A stretch of 64,000 nt of DNA from Streptomyces sp. SN-593 (GTDB lineage: Bacteria > Actinomycetota > Actinomycetes > Streptomycetales > Streptomycetaceae), in assembly GCF_016756395.1 (NCBI RefSeq), contig NZ_AP018365.1, forward strand, positions 6,203,001 to 6,267,000, read 5' to 3'. Position numbers and translations under genes: made by a program. The notes under the pieces were generated by a model. That model was not told where the DNA came from, searched no databases, and was given only the letters and a program-made list of their open reading frames with translations. Positions 1 through 8,552 of the stretch are shown piece by piece. Numbering within the stretch: the stretch's first letter is position 1; each line of letters opens with the position of its first letter.

Positions 1-2
1 CC

Positions 3-2009
3 CAGGAGCTGGCGCACAAGGAGAACCACTTCCGCTCCCTGGTCCAGGGCTCCAGCGACGTCATCATGATCGCGGCCCCCACCGGCGTGCTGCGGTACGT
101 CAGCCCCGCCGCCCAGGGGGTGTACGGCCGGGACCCGGAGGAGATGGTCGGCACCGAACTGGCCGCCCACATCCACCCCGAGGACCTCGGGCGGGTCCTG
201 CACGAGGTGCGCCGCTTCCTGGCCGCCCCGCCCGGCGAGGAGCCCTCCACCCGGATCGAGTGCCGCATCCGCGCCGACCGGCACGGCTGGCTCGACATCG
301 AGTCCAGCGTCACCCGCTACCAGGGCGGCCTGATCTTCAACAGCCGCGACATCACCGACCGCGTGCGCCTCCAGGCCCAGTTGCAGCACAACGCGTCGCA
401 CGACCCGCTCACCGACCTGCCCAACCGCGCCCTGTTCCTCGAACGCCTCGGGCGCGCGGTGGGCGGGCGCCGGGCCGGGGACGCCAGGGCCGCCGTGCTC
501 TACGTCGACCTCGACGGCTTCAAGGCGGTCAACGACACGGTCGGGCACCAGGCGGGCGACGACCTGCTGATCCAGGCCGCCCGCCGGCTGCGGAACGCCC
601 TCCGCTCAGGCGACGTGGCCGCCCGTCTCGGCGGCGACGAGTTCGCCGCGCTCATCTCCGGTCCGGACGGCGTCCCGGCCGCCCCCGCGCACCCCGGTCC
701 CGCCCCGGCCCCCGCGCACGCCTCCCCGCCCGCGCACCCCGCGCACCCCGCACACGCCGAGCGGTCGGCCGACCACGTCGGGCATCCCGCCGGCCACCCG
801 TCCTGCCCCGCCCACCCCGGCGGGAAGCCCGGTCACTGCGCCTACCTGGGCCACGGCCCCATCCCCGGACCCCGCACCGCCCCCGCCGAGTCGCTGACCG
901 GTCCCGTCGGCCCCGCCGCGGCGCCGGGCCCGGCCCCCGCCGCCACCACCGCGGTCGAGGACCGCGTCCGCGACATCGCCGACCGGCTGCGCGCCGCGCT
1001 GTCCGAGCCCTACCGGGTGGACGGCGTGGAGGTGCGGGTCGGCGCGAGCGTCGGCATCGCCTTCGCCGAGCCCGGCGCCACCCCCGGCGACGTCATGCGC
1101 CACGCCGACCTGGCGATGTACCGCGCCAAGCAGTCCGGCAAGGGCCGCGTGGAGCTGTACGCCCCCCGGCTCCAGGCCGACGCCGTGCGCCGCACCGAAC
1201 TCGCCGGACGGGTCAGGAAGGCGCTGGACGACGGCGAGTTCACCCTGCTGCACCAGCCCGTCGTGGAGCTGGCCGGCGGCCGGATCACCGGCGTGGAGGC
1301 CCGCCCCCGGTGGCGCAGCGCGCAGGGGATACTCTCCACGCCCGCCGAGTTCCTGAACTCCGGTGACGACGGCGAGCGCGAGTTACAGACGGCGCGCCTG
1401 CTGGACCGCCTGCTGGACCAGGCCGTCGAGCAGGCCGCGCTCCGCTACGTGGCCGGCCACCGCGTCCCGGTCACGGTACGGCTGTCCGCCCGCCGCCTGC
1501 TCCACCGCGACCAGCCGGCCACCGGCATCGAGCGGCTGCTCGCCCGCCACGAGCTGCCGCCCAGCGCCCTGGTCGTCGAGCTGACCGGGGGCGACCCGCG
1601 GATCGCCCCCGACGAGCTGGAGCGCCGGCTCACCGGCCTGCGCCGGCTCGGGGTGCGGATCGCGCTCGGCGGCTTCGCCGCGGGATACGGCGCGCTGGGC
1701 GCGCTGCGCACCCTGCCGGTGGACATGATCAAGCTCGACCGCGCCTTCACCGACGGCGTGGTCGAGTCCGGCCGGCTGCACAAGGTCACCCGCGGGCTGC
1801 TGGGGATCGCCGCCGACCTCGGCATCCGTGCCGTCGCCGACGGCATCGACCGCCCCGAGCAGGTGCAGGCGATGCGCGAGATGGGTTGCGCGCAGGGCCT
1901 GGGCATGGCCTTCTCCGGCCCGCTGGACGAGCACCACCTGCGCGGGTCGCTGACCCGCGGAGACTACCCGGTGTGCTCGAATAATGAGACGCCCGTCCCA
2001 CCGGCTTGA
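3..2009 (+). CDS. PAS-GGDEF-EAL cyclic-di-GMP signalling protein (5' end outside window)
   Basis: The frame is already open at base 3, so the N-terminus lies upstream of the window. In order: a PAS domain (bases about 15-370, followed by a PAC-like region), a GGDEF domain and an EAL domain. The GGDEF motif is intact (630-644). An RxxD inhibitory site (RSGD, 603-614) sits five residues before it, so this should be a product-inhibited diguanylate cyclase. A Pro/Ala/His-rich insert of about 100 residues (about 660-950) interrupts the GGDEF domain after the active-site loop. The EAL half is degenerate: the signature reads EAR (1296-1304) and the usual DDFG metal motif reads GGFA, so it probably does not hydrolyse c-di-GMP. 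Codon 1383-1385 is TTA, which makes translation dependent on the bldA tRNA in Streptomyces. Family assignment is firm; the loss of phosphodiesterase activity is inferred. Confidence 0.9.
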   Translation, partial: QELAHKENHFRSLVQGSSDVIMIAAPTGVLRYVSPAAQGVYGRDPEEMVGTELAAHIHPEDLGRVLHEVRRFLAAPPGEEPSTRIECRIRADRHGWLDIESSVTRYQGGLIFNSRDITDRVRLQAQLQHNASHDPLTDLPNRALFLERLGRAVGGRRAGDARAAVLYVDLDGFKAVNDTVGHQAGDDLLIQAARRLRNALRSGDVAARLGGDEFAALISGPDGVPAAPAHPGPAPAPAHASPPAHPAHPAHAERSADHVGHPAGHPSCPAHPGGKPGHCAYLGHGPIPGPRTAPAESLTGPVGPAAAPGPAPAATTAVEDRVRDIADRLRAALSEPYRVDGVEVRVGASVGIAFAEPGATPGDVMRHADLAMYRAKQSGKGRVELYAPRLQADAVRRTELAGRVRKALDDGEFTLLHQPVVELAGGRITGVEARPRWRSAQGILSTPAEFLNSGDDGERELQTARLLDRLLDQAVEQAALRYVAGHRVPVTVRLSARRLLHRDQPATGIERLLARHELPPSALVVELTGGDPRIAPDELERRLTGLRRLGVRIALGGFAAGYGALGALRTLPVDMIKLDRAFTDGVVESGRLHKVTRGLLGIAADLGIRAVADGIDRPEQVQAMREMGCAQGLGMAFSGPLDEHHLRGSLTRGDYPVCSNNETPVPPA

Positions 2010-2042
2010 CACCCGAGTGGGGGCGGGAGGAGGGTCGGAGCC

Positions 2043-2084
2043 ATGCGCACCCGAATTCTCGTACTTGGAAAGCGCGTCGGCTGA
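2043..2084 (+). CDS. ilvB leader peptide (MRTRILVLGKRVG)
   Basis: A 13-codon reading frame just upstream of ilvB encodes MRTRILVLGKRVG. Five of its 13 residues are Ile, Leu or Val (Ile-Leu-Val-Leu in a row, then Val). Purine-rich Shine-Dalgarno candidates lie at 2026-2034 and 2037-2040. It is followed by a rho-independent terminator before the structural gene. This is the classic arrangement for ribosome-mediated attenuation by branched-chain amino acids, and BCAA leader peptides are known upstream of actinobacterial ilvB. A TTGACA hexamer at 2006-2011 overlaps the stop codon of the preceding gene, but no good -10 box follows it, so the promoter is undefined. Confidence 0.85.
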   Translation: MRTRILVLGKRVG

Positions 2085-2121
2085 CCGAGGCACCCTACGC
2101 CTCGCACCGCACCGGCGCGCT

Positions 2122-2155
2122 CCCCTCGCTTGCCTCACGGCACGAGGGGTTTTTT
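2122..2155 (+). terminator. Attenuator terminator of the ilvB operon
   Basis: A stem of CCCCTCG (2122-2128) with CGAGGGG (2143-2149) continues, after a 2-nt bulge, as TGCC/GGCA around a TCAC loop. It is followed by a run of six T (2150-2155). It lies 38 nt after the leader peptide stop and about 90 nt before ilvB, so it terminates transcription unless the ribosome stalls on the BCAA codons. The competing antiterminator was not resolved by eye. Confidence 0.88.
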
Positions 2156-2247
2156 GTTGCCCGGCGGCAGGACGCCGGGCGACCACCGCAAGTCGGGAGC
2201 CTCGACGCTCCACCGCAAACCCTCATCTTCGAGAGAAGAGAACGCAG

Positions 2248-4116
2248 ATGACCGAGCAGGCCACCGGGTCCCACCACCCGCAGCGGAGCCGCGGTGCGGC
2301 GACCGCCGCCCCCGCGGAGCGCATGACTGGTGCACAGGCCCTCATCCGCTCCCTCGAGGCCGTCGGCGCCGACACCGTGTTCGGCATCCCGGGCGGCGCG
2401 ATCCTGCCGGCGTACGACCCGCTGATGGACTCCGTCAAGGTCCGCCACGTGCTGGTCCGCCACGAGCAGGGGGCCGGGCACGCCGCCACCGGCTACGCGC
2501 AGGCCACCGGCAAGGTCGGCGTGTGCATGGCCACCTCGGGCCCGGGCGCGACCAACCTGGTCACCCCGATCGCCGACGCGCACATGGACTCCGTGCCGAT
2601 CGTGGCCATCACCGGCCAGGTCGCCTCGAAGTCCATCGGCACCGACGCGTTCCAGGAAGCCGACATCTGCGGCATCACCCTGCCGATCACCAAGCACAAC
2701 TTCCTGGTCACCGACCCGGCCGAGATCCCGCGCACCATCGCCGAGGCGTTCCACATCGCCGGCACCGGCCGCCCCGGCCCGGTGCTGGTGGACATCGCCA
2801 AGGACGCGCTCCAGAACGAGACCACCTTCAGCTGGCCGCCGCAGCAGGACCTGCCCGGCTACCGCCCGGTCACCAAGCCGCACGCCAAGCAGATCCGCGA
2901 GGCCGCCCGGCTGATCAACGAGGCCCGCCGCCCGGTCCTCTACGTCGGCGGCGGCGTGCTCAAGGCCCGCGCCACCGCGGAGCTGCGCATCCTCGCCGAG
3001 CTGACCGGAGCACCGGTCACCACCACCCTGATGGCGCTCGGCGCGTTCCCCGACAGCCACCCCCAGCACGTCGGCATGCCCGGCATGCACGGCGACGTCT
3101 CCGCGGTCACCGCGCTCCAGAAGTCCGACCTGATCGTCGCGCTCGGCGCCCGCTTCGACGACCGCGTCACCGGCCGGCTGGACACCTTCGCGCCGCACGC
3201 CAAGGTCGTGCACGCCGACATCGACCCGGCCGAGATCTCCAAGAACCGGATCGCCGACGTGCCGATCGTCGGCGACGCCCGCGAGGTGCTCGCGGACCTG
3301 ATCGTCGCCGTCCAGGCCGACCACGAGGCCGGCCACCGCGGCGACTACACCGACTGGTGGCGCCAGCTTTCCTTCTGGCGCAACACCTACCCGCTCGGCT
3401 ACGAGGCGCCCGACGACGGCAGCCTGTCCCCGCAGCAGGTCATCGAGCGGATCGGCGAGCTCGCCCCCGAGGGCACCCTGTTCGCGGCCGGCGTCGGCCA
3501 GCACCAGATGTGGGCCGCCCAGTTCATCAAGTACGAGCAGCCCGGCACCTGGTTCAACTCCGGCGGCGCCGGCACCATGGGCTACGCGGTGCCCGCCGCG
3601 ATGGGCGCCAAGGCCGGCCGCCCCGACCACACCGTGTGGGCGATCGACGGCGACGGCTGCTTCCAGATGACCAACCAGGAGCTGGTCACCTGCGCCCTGA
3701 ACAACATCCCGATCAAGGTCGCCATCATCAACAACGGCGCCCTCGGCATGGTCCGCCAGTGGCAGAACCTCTTCTACGGCGAGCGGTTCTCCAACACGGT
3801 GCTGCACTCCGGCGCGGAGAACGTGCCCGGCTCCACCCAGGGCGTCGGCTCCATCAGCAACCACGGCACCCGGGTGCCGGACTTCGTGAAGCTCTCCGAG
3901 GCGATGGGCTGCGTCGGGCTGCGCTGCGAGTCCCCCGACGAGCTGGACGCGGTCATCGCCAAGGCGAACGCGATCAACGACCGCCCGGTGGTCGTGGACT
4001 TCATCGTGCACGAGGACGCCATGGTCTGGCCGATGGTCGCCGCGGGCACCTCCAACGACGAGATCATGGCGGCCCGGGACGTTCGCCCCGACTTCGGCGA
4101 CAGCGAAAACGACTGA
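2248..4116 (+). CDS. ilvB: Acetolactate synthase large subunit
   Basis: 622 aa. Catalyses ThDP-dependent condensation of pyruvate with pyruvate or 2-oxobutyrate, the first common step of valine/leucine and isoleucine synthesis. The N-terminal ThDP pyrimidine-binding domain carries the catalytic Glu in RHEQG (Glu73). A central FAD/nucleotide-binding domain follows. The C-terminal domain has the ThDP-binding GDG motif at about 468-470 with a downstream Asn-Asn. The length is typical. The start ATG is preceded by GAGAGAAGAG; earlier in-frame starts would run through the leader and attenuator. ilvN follows after 32 nt, and transcription is probably controlled by the leader-peptide attenuator. Confidence 0.97.
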   Translation: MTEQATGSHHPQRSRGAATAAPAERMTGAQALIRSLEAVGADTVFGIPGGAILPAYDPLMDSVKVRHVLVRHEQGAGHAATGYAQATGKVGVCMATSGPGATNLVTPIADAHMDSVPIVAITGQVASKSIGTDAFQEADICGITLPITKHNFLVTDPAEIPRTIAEAFHIAGTGRPGPVLVDIAKDALQNETTFSWPPQQDLPGYRPVTKPHAKQIREAARLINEARRPVLYVGGGVLKARATAELRILAELTGAPVTTTLMALGAFPDSHPQHVGMPGMHGDVSAVTALQKSDLIVALGARFDDRVTGRLDTFAPHAKVVHADIDPAEISKNRIADVPIVGDAREVLADLIVAVQADHEAGHRGDYTDWWRQLSFWRNTYPLGYEAPDDGSLSPQQVIERIGELAPEGTLFAAGVGQHQMWAAQFIKYEQPGTWFNSGGAGTMGYAVPAAMGAKAGRPDHTVWAIDGDGCFQMTNQELVTCALNNIPIKVAIINNGALGMVRQWQNLFYGERFSNTVLHSGAENVPGSTQGVGSISNHGTRVPDFVKLSEAMGCVGLRCESPDELDAVIAKANAINDRPVVVDFIVHEDAMVWPMVAAGTSNDEIMAARDVRPDFGDSEND

Positions 4117-4148
4117 GCGAGCAGGGACGAGCGAAGGAATCCACTGAC

Positions 4149-4676
4149 ATGTCCAAGCACACCCTCTCCGTCCTGGTGGAGAACAAGCCGGGCGTCCTGG
4201 CCCGGATCACCGCGCTGTTCTCCCGGCGGGGCTTCAACATCGACTCGCTCGCGGTCGGCACCACCGAGCACCCCGAGATCTCCCGGATCACCATCGTCGT
4301 CAACGTGGTGGACCAGCTACCGCTCGAACAGGTCACGAAACAGCTCAACAAGCTGGTCAACGTGCTGAAGATCGTCGAACTCGACCCGTCGGCGGCGGTC
4401 GCCCGGGAACTCGTCCTGGTGAAGGTGCGGGCCGACAACGACACCCGCTCGCAGGTCGTGGAGATCGTGCAGCTCTTCCGCGCCAAGACCGTCGACGTCT
4501 CCCCGGAGGCCGTCACCATCGAAGCCACCGGCGGCGCCGACAAGCTGGAGGCCATGCTCAAGATGCTGGAGCCCTTCGGCATCAAGGAGCTGGTCCAGTC
4601 CGGCACCATCGCCATCGGTCGCGGCGCCCGCTCCATCACCGACCGGAGCCTGCGCGCGCTCGACCGTTCCGCCTGA
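4149..4676 (+). CDS. ilvN: Acetolactate synthase small (regulatory) subunit
   Basis: 175 aa. Regulatory subunit that binds IlvB, activates it and confers valine feedback inhibition. An N-terminal ACT domain (about residues 4-78, starting HTLSVLVENKPGVLARI) is followed by the C-terminal small-subunit domain (about 85-165). The length is normal for the family. It lies 32 nt downstream of ilvB in the same operon, with a GAAGGA-type Shine-Dalgarno in the gap. Nothing unusual was seen. Confidence 0.96.
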   Translation: MSKHTLSVLVENKPGVLARITALFSRRGFNIDSLAVGTTEHPEISRITIVVNVVDQLPLEQVTKQLNKLVNVLKIVELDPSAAVARELVLVKVRADNDTRSQVVEIVQLFRAKTVDVSPEAVTIEATGGADKLEAMLKMLEPFGIKELVQSGTIAIGRGARSITDRSLRALDRSA

Positions 4677-4687
4677 CGCGGCCCAGC

Positions 4688-4716
4688 GGCCGGCGCGGGT
4701 GACCCGCGCGCCGGCC
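4688..4716 (+). other. GC-rich stem-loop between ilvN and ilvC
   Basis: A ten-base-pair stem (GGCCGGCGCG with CGCGCCGGCC) continues past a one-base bulge and closes a small loop. It begins 11 nt after the ilvN stop. There is no T tract, so it may be a weak terminator, an mRNA-stabilising hairpin or a processing site that separates ilvC expression from ilvBN. Confidence 0.5.
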
Positions 4717-4801
4717 GATCCGCATGGCGAGACCCCGCAACCCCCCTGCGCCCACCCGTCGTACGGTGGGCCGTAGCAACCGAACCAAGGAGAGACCCGA
4801 A

Positions 4802-5800
<999 letters not shown>

Positions 5801-6178
5801 GGACCGGGTCCGGGCCACCCCCGGACCGGACCGGCGAGGAGCGTCGCTTCGTACACCGTCCCCCTCCCCTGAACAGGGGAGCGGCGGCGGGGTTTGTACG
5901 AAGCGACGCAACCCTTGTGGGTGATCCTTCCATTTCGGCGATGGCGCTGGTCCACCTCGCCGATACACTCCCTTAACAAGCGCGTCAGGCTCACAGCGTC
6001 GTGCGTCTTCCACGCGGCATGCCATCCCCTGATGGGTGGGCTTCCTGTTCGCTCGCTCCACGGCCGGCCTCGTACCTCTGCCGGCCACTGCGTGAGCCCA
6101 GGCGTCAGCCCACTACCCCGCCCTCCCCGGAGCGGCCGCACGGGACCGGCCGCCCCCGCAGGAACAAGTGAGGACCAC
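5801..6178 (+). other. ilvC-serA intergenic region with long nested hairpin (5841-5909)
   Basis: This 378-nt gap holds no convincing gene. Bases 5841-5855 and 5895-5909 form a perfect 15-bp inverted repeat. Inside it sits a second 7-bp hairpin (5864-5870 with 5875-5881, GAAC loop). A small ACCC/GGGT hairpin follows directly (5910-5921). No T run follows, so it could be a Streptomyces-type terminator for ilvC, a structured leader for serA, or a small mobile palindrome. The serA upstream region (6120-6178) has no obvious leader peptide. Confidence 0.7.
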
Positions 6179-7771
6179 GTGAGCCAGAAGCCTGTCGTAC
6201 TGATCGCAGAAGAGCTGTCGCCGGCCACGGTCGACGCGCTCGGCCCGGACTTCGAGATCCGGCACTGCAACGGCGCGGACCGAGCCGAACTGCTGTCCGC
6301 GATCACCGACGTCGACGCGATCCTGATCCGCAGCGCCACCAAGGTCGACGCCGAGGCGGTCGCCGCCGCGGGCAAACTGCGGGTCGTCGCCCGCGCGGGC
6401 GTCGGCCTGGACAACGTCGACGTGTCCGCCGCCACCAAGGCCGGCGTGATGGTCGTGAACGCCCCGACCTCCAACATCGTCACCGCGGCCGAACTCGCCT
6501 GCGGCCTGATCATCGCCACCGCCCGGAACATCGCGCCCGCCAACGCGGCGCTGAAGGCCGGCGAGTGGAAGCGCAACAAGTACACCGGCGTGGAGCTGAG
6601 CGAGAAGACCCTCGGCGTGGTGGGCCTGGGCCGGATCGGTGTCCTGGTCACGCAGCGGATGTCCGCCTTCGGGATGAACGTCGTCGCGTACGACCCCTAC
6701 GTGCAGCCCGCCCGCGCCGCCCAGATGGGGGTCCGGCTGCTGTCCCTGGACGAGCTGCTGGAGGTCTCCGACTTCATCACCGTCCACCTGCCGAAGACCC
6801 CCGAGACGCTGGGCCTGATCGGCGACGAGGCGCTGCACAAGGTCAAGCCGTCGGTGCGGATCGTCAACGCCGCGCGCGGCGGGATCGTGGACGAGGAGGC
6901 GCTGGCCGCTGCCCTCAAGGAGGGCCGGGTGGCCGGCGCGGGCCTGGACGTGTACGCGAAGGAGCCGTGCACCGACTCCCCGCTCTTCCAGTTCGACAAC
7001 GTGGTGGCCACCCCGCACCTGGGCGCGTCCACCGACGAGGCGCAGGAGAAGGCCGGCATCGCGGTCGCCAAGTCGGTACGGCTCGCGCTCGCCGGCGAGC
7101 TGGTGCCGGACGCGGTCAACGTGCAGGGCGGCGTCATCGCCGAGGACGTCAAGCCCGGGCTGCCGCTCGCCGAGAAGCTGGGCCGGATCTTCACCGCGCT
7201 GGCCGGCGAGGTCGCCGCCCGCCTCGACGTCGAGGTCTGCGGCGAGATCACCCAGCACGACGTGAAGGTGCTCGAACTCAGCGCGCTCAAGGGCGTGTTC
7301 GAGGACGTGGTGGCCGAGACGGTGTCGTACGTCAACGCGCCGCTGTTCGCGCAGGAGCGCGGGGTGGAGGTCCGCCTCACCACCAGCTCCGAGTCGCCCA
7401 ACCACCGCAACCTCGTCACCGTGCGCGGCACCCTCGCCGACGGCACCGAGGTGTCGGTGTCCGGCACGCTGGCCGGCCCGAAGAACCTCCAGAAGATCGT
7501 GGCGGTGGGCGACGAGGACGTCGATCTCGCGCTCGCCGACCACATGGCGTTCCTGCGGTACACCGACCGTCCGGGCGTGGTCGGCACCATCGGCCGCATC
7601 CTCGGGGAGGTCGGCGTCAACATCGCCGGCATGCAGGTCGCCCGCGCGGCGGCCGGCGGTGACGCGCTGGTCGCGCTCACCGTGGACTCCACGATCCCGG
7701 CCGGCGTCCTCACCGACATCGCCGACGAGATCGGCGCCACCTCCGCCCGCGCCGTCAACCTGACGGACTGA
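6179..7771 (+). CDS. serA: D-3-phosphoglycerate dehydrogenase
   Basis: 530 aa. Oxidises 3-phosphoglycerate to 3-phosphohydroxypyruvate, the first step of serine synthesis. It contains the D-2-hydroxyacid dehydrogenase catalytic fold with a GLGRIG NAD-binding loop (about residues 146-151), the catalytic Arg in AARGGIV, Glu in YAKEP and His280 in TPHLGAST. The allosteric substrate-binding domain and a C-terminal ACT domain (about residues 455-530) follow. This is the long actinobacterial type. The GTG start at 6179 gives the usual N-terminus; the frame is open upstream, but that stretch would run through the hairpin region. Confidence 0.96.
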   Translation: MSQKPVVLIAEELSPATVDALGPDFEIRHCNGADRAELLSAITDVDAILIRSATKVDAEAVAAAGKLRVVARAGVGLDNVDVSAATKAGVMVVNAPTSNIVTAAELACGLIIATARNIAPANAALKAGEWKRNKYTGVELSEKTLGVVGLGRIGVLVTQRMSAFGMNVVAYDPYVQPARAAQMGVRLLSLDELLEVSDFITVHLPKTPETLGLIGDEALHKVKPSVRIVNAARGGIVDEEALAAALKEGRVAGAGLDVYAKEPCTDSPLFQFDNVVATPHLGASTDEAQEKAGIAVAKSVRLALAGELVPDAVNVQGGVIAEDVKPGLPLAEKLGRIFTALAGEVAARLDVEVCGEITQHDVKVLELSALKGVFEDVVAETVSYVNAPLFAQERGVEVRLTTSSESPNHRNLVTVRGTLADGTEVSVSGTLAGPKNLQKIVAVGDEDVDLALADHMAFLRYTDRPGVVGTIGRILGEVGVNIAGMQVARAAAGGDALVALTVDSTIPAGVLTDIADEIGATSARAVNLTD

Positions 7772-7812
7772 TTCCGGGCAGCGGTGGCGCGTAGGCTTGT
7801 CTCCAGGACGTG

Positions 7813-7872
7813 ACCAGAAAACACCGGTACGACAATTAACCCTTTCGGGTGGTGGTGCCGGTGTTTTCTGGT
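7813..7872 (+). terminator. Hairpin terminator downstream of serA
   Basis: ACCAGAAAACACCGG (7813-7827) and its exact reverse complement (7858-7872) form a 15-bp perfect stem. The loop holds a second hairpin, ACCC-TTTC-GGGT. It starts 42 nt after serA. The AT-rich stem middle supplies A and T runs for either direction. It sits 46 nt before the next gene, so it probably insulates that gene from serA read-through. Confidence 0.7.
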
Positions 7873-7917
7873 GTTCATCCGATCAATGCCGACAAGATCC
7901 CGTCCATGGGAGGACAG

Positions 7918-8505
7918 ATGACTGCCGAAAAACTCCCGGACTGGGTTTTCCCCCCTCCGGGTGGCTTCACCGCGGACGATCTCGACCGCATCCCCGATCT
8001 CCCGCCGCACACCGAGCTGATCGACGGGAGCCTCGTTTTCGTGAGTCCGCAGAAGAGTTTCCACACTCTGGCGATGTTTCTGCTGGAGAGCGCGCTGCGC
8101 GTCCATGCTCCCGACGGCCTTCGGGTGCGCCGGGAGATGACCGTCGTGCTGGACAGGGCCAACCGGCCGGAGCCGGACCTGACGGTCCTGAACGCACGAG
8201 CGGTGCCGGATGCCGGACACGGTGAGACGAGCTACCAGGCCGAGGACGTGGTCCTCGCGGTGGAGGTGGTCTCGCCGGAGTCGGCCGGCCGTGACCGCGA
8301 GCGAAAGCCGCTGCTCTACGCACGTGCGGGCATTCCGCATTTCTGGCTGGTGGAGCGGACGGGGAGCGGCCGGCCGGTGGTCCACACCTACGAACTGGAC
8401 CGGCTCGGCCACGCGTACGCGCTCACCGGCATCCACCACGACCGCCTCAAGACCTCCGCCCCGTTCGACCTGGACATCGACCTGACCGAGATCGACCGCA
8501 TGTAG
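7918..8505 (+). CDS. Uma2-family (DUF820) PD-(D/E)XK nuclease-fold protein
   Basis: 195 aa. It matches the Uma2/DUF820 family, a restriction-endonuclease-like fold that is abundant in Streptomyces and cyanobacteria and whose biological role is unclear. Visible motifs are EPDLTV (about residues 82-87) and EVVSPES followed by a downstream R/K-rich helix and YARAGIPHFWLV, corresponding to the D...ExK-like core. The ATG at 7918 has GGGAGGAC just upstream. It stands alone between the serA terminator and the convergent regulator gene. Function is not established; family membership is clear. Confidence 0.85.
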   Translation: MTAEKLPDWVFPPPGGFTADDLDRIPDLPPHTELIDGSLVFVSPQKSFHTLAMFLLESALRVHAPDGLRVRREMTVVLDRANRPEPDLTVLNARAVPDAGHGETSYQAEDVVLAVEVVSPESAGRDRERKPLLYARAGIPHFWLVERTGSGRPVVHTYELDRLGHAYALTGIHHDRLKTSAPFDLDIDLTEIDRM

Positions 8506-8552
8506 GTCGTATACGACCGTGCCGCCGCCCGCCCCTCCCGGGCGGGCCGCTC

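Noticed and set aside
2095..4011. A 638-codon minus-strand frame opposite ilvB
   Set aside because: Antisense shadow in high-GC DNA; ilvB on the plus strand is unambiguous.
4724..4801. Upstream ATG extension of ilvC
   Set aside because: Adds 26 unconserved residues; the GTG at 4802 has a Shine-Dalgarno and gives the normal length.
5894..6178. N-terminal extension of serA reaching into the hairpin region
   Set aside because: Simply an open frame in high-GC DNA; the extension has no homology features, while GTG 6179 yields the standard N-terminus.
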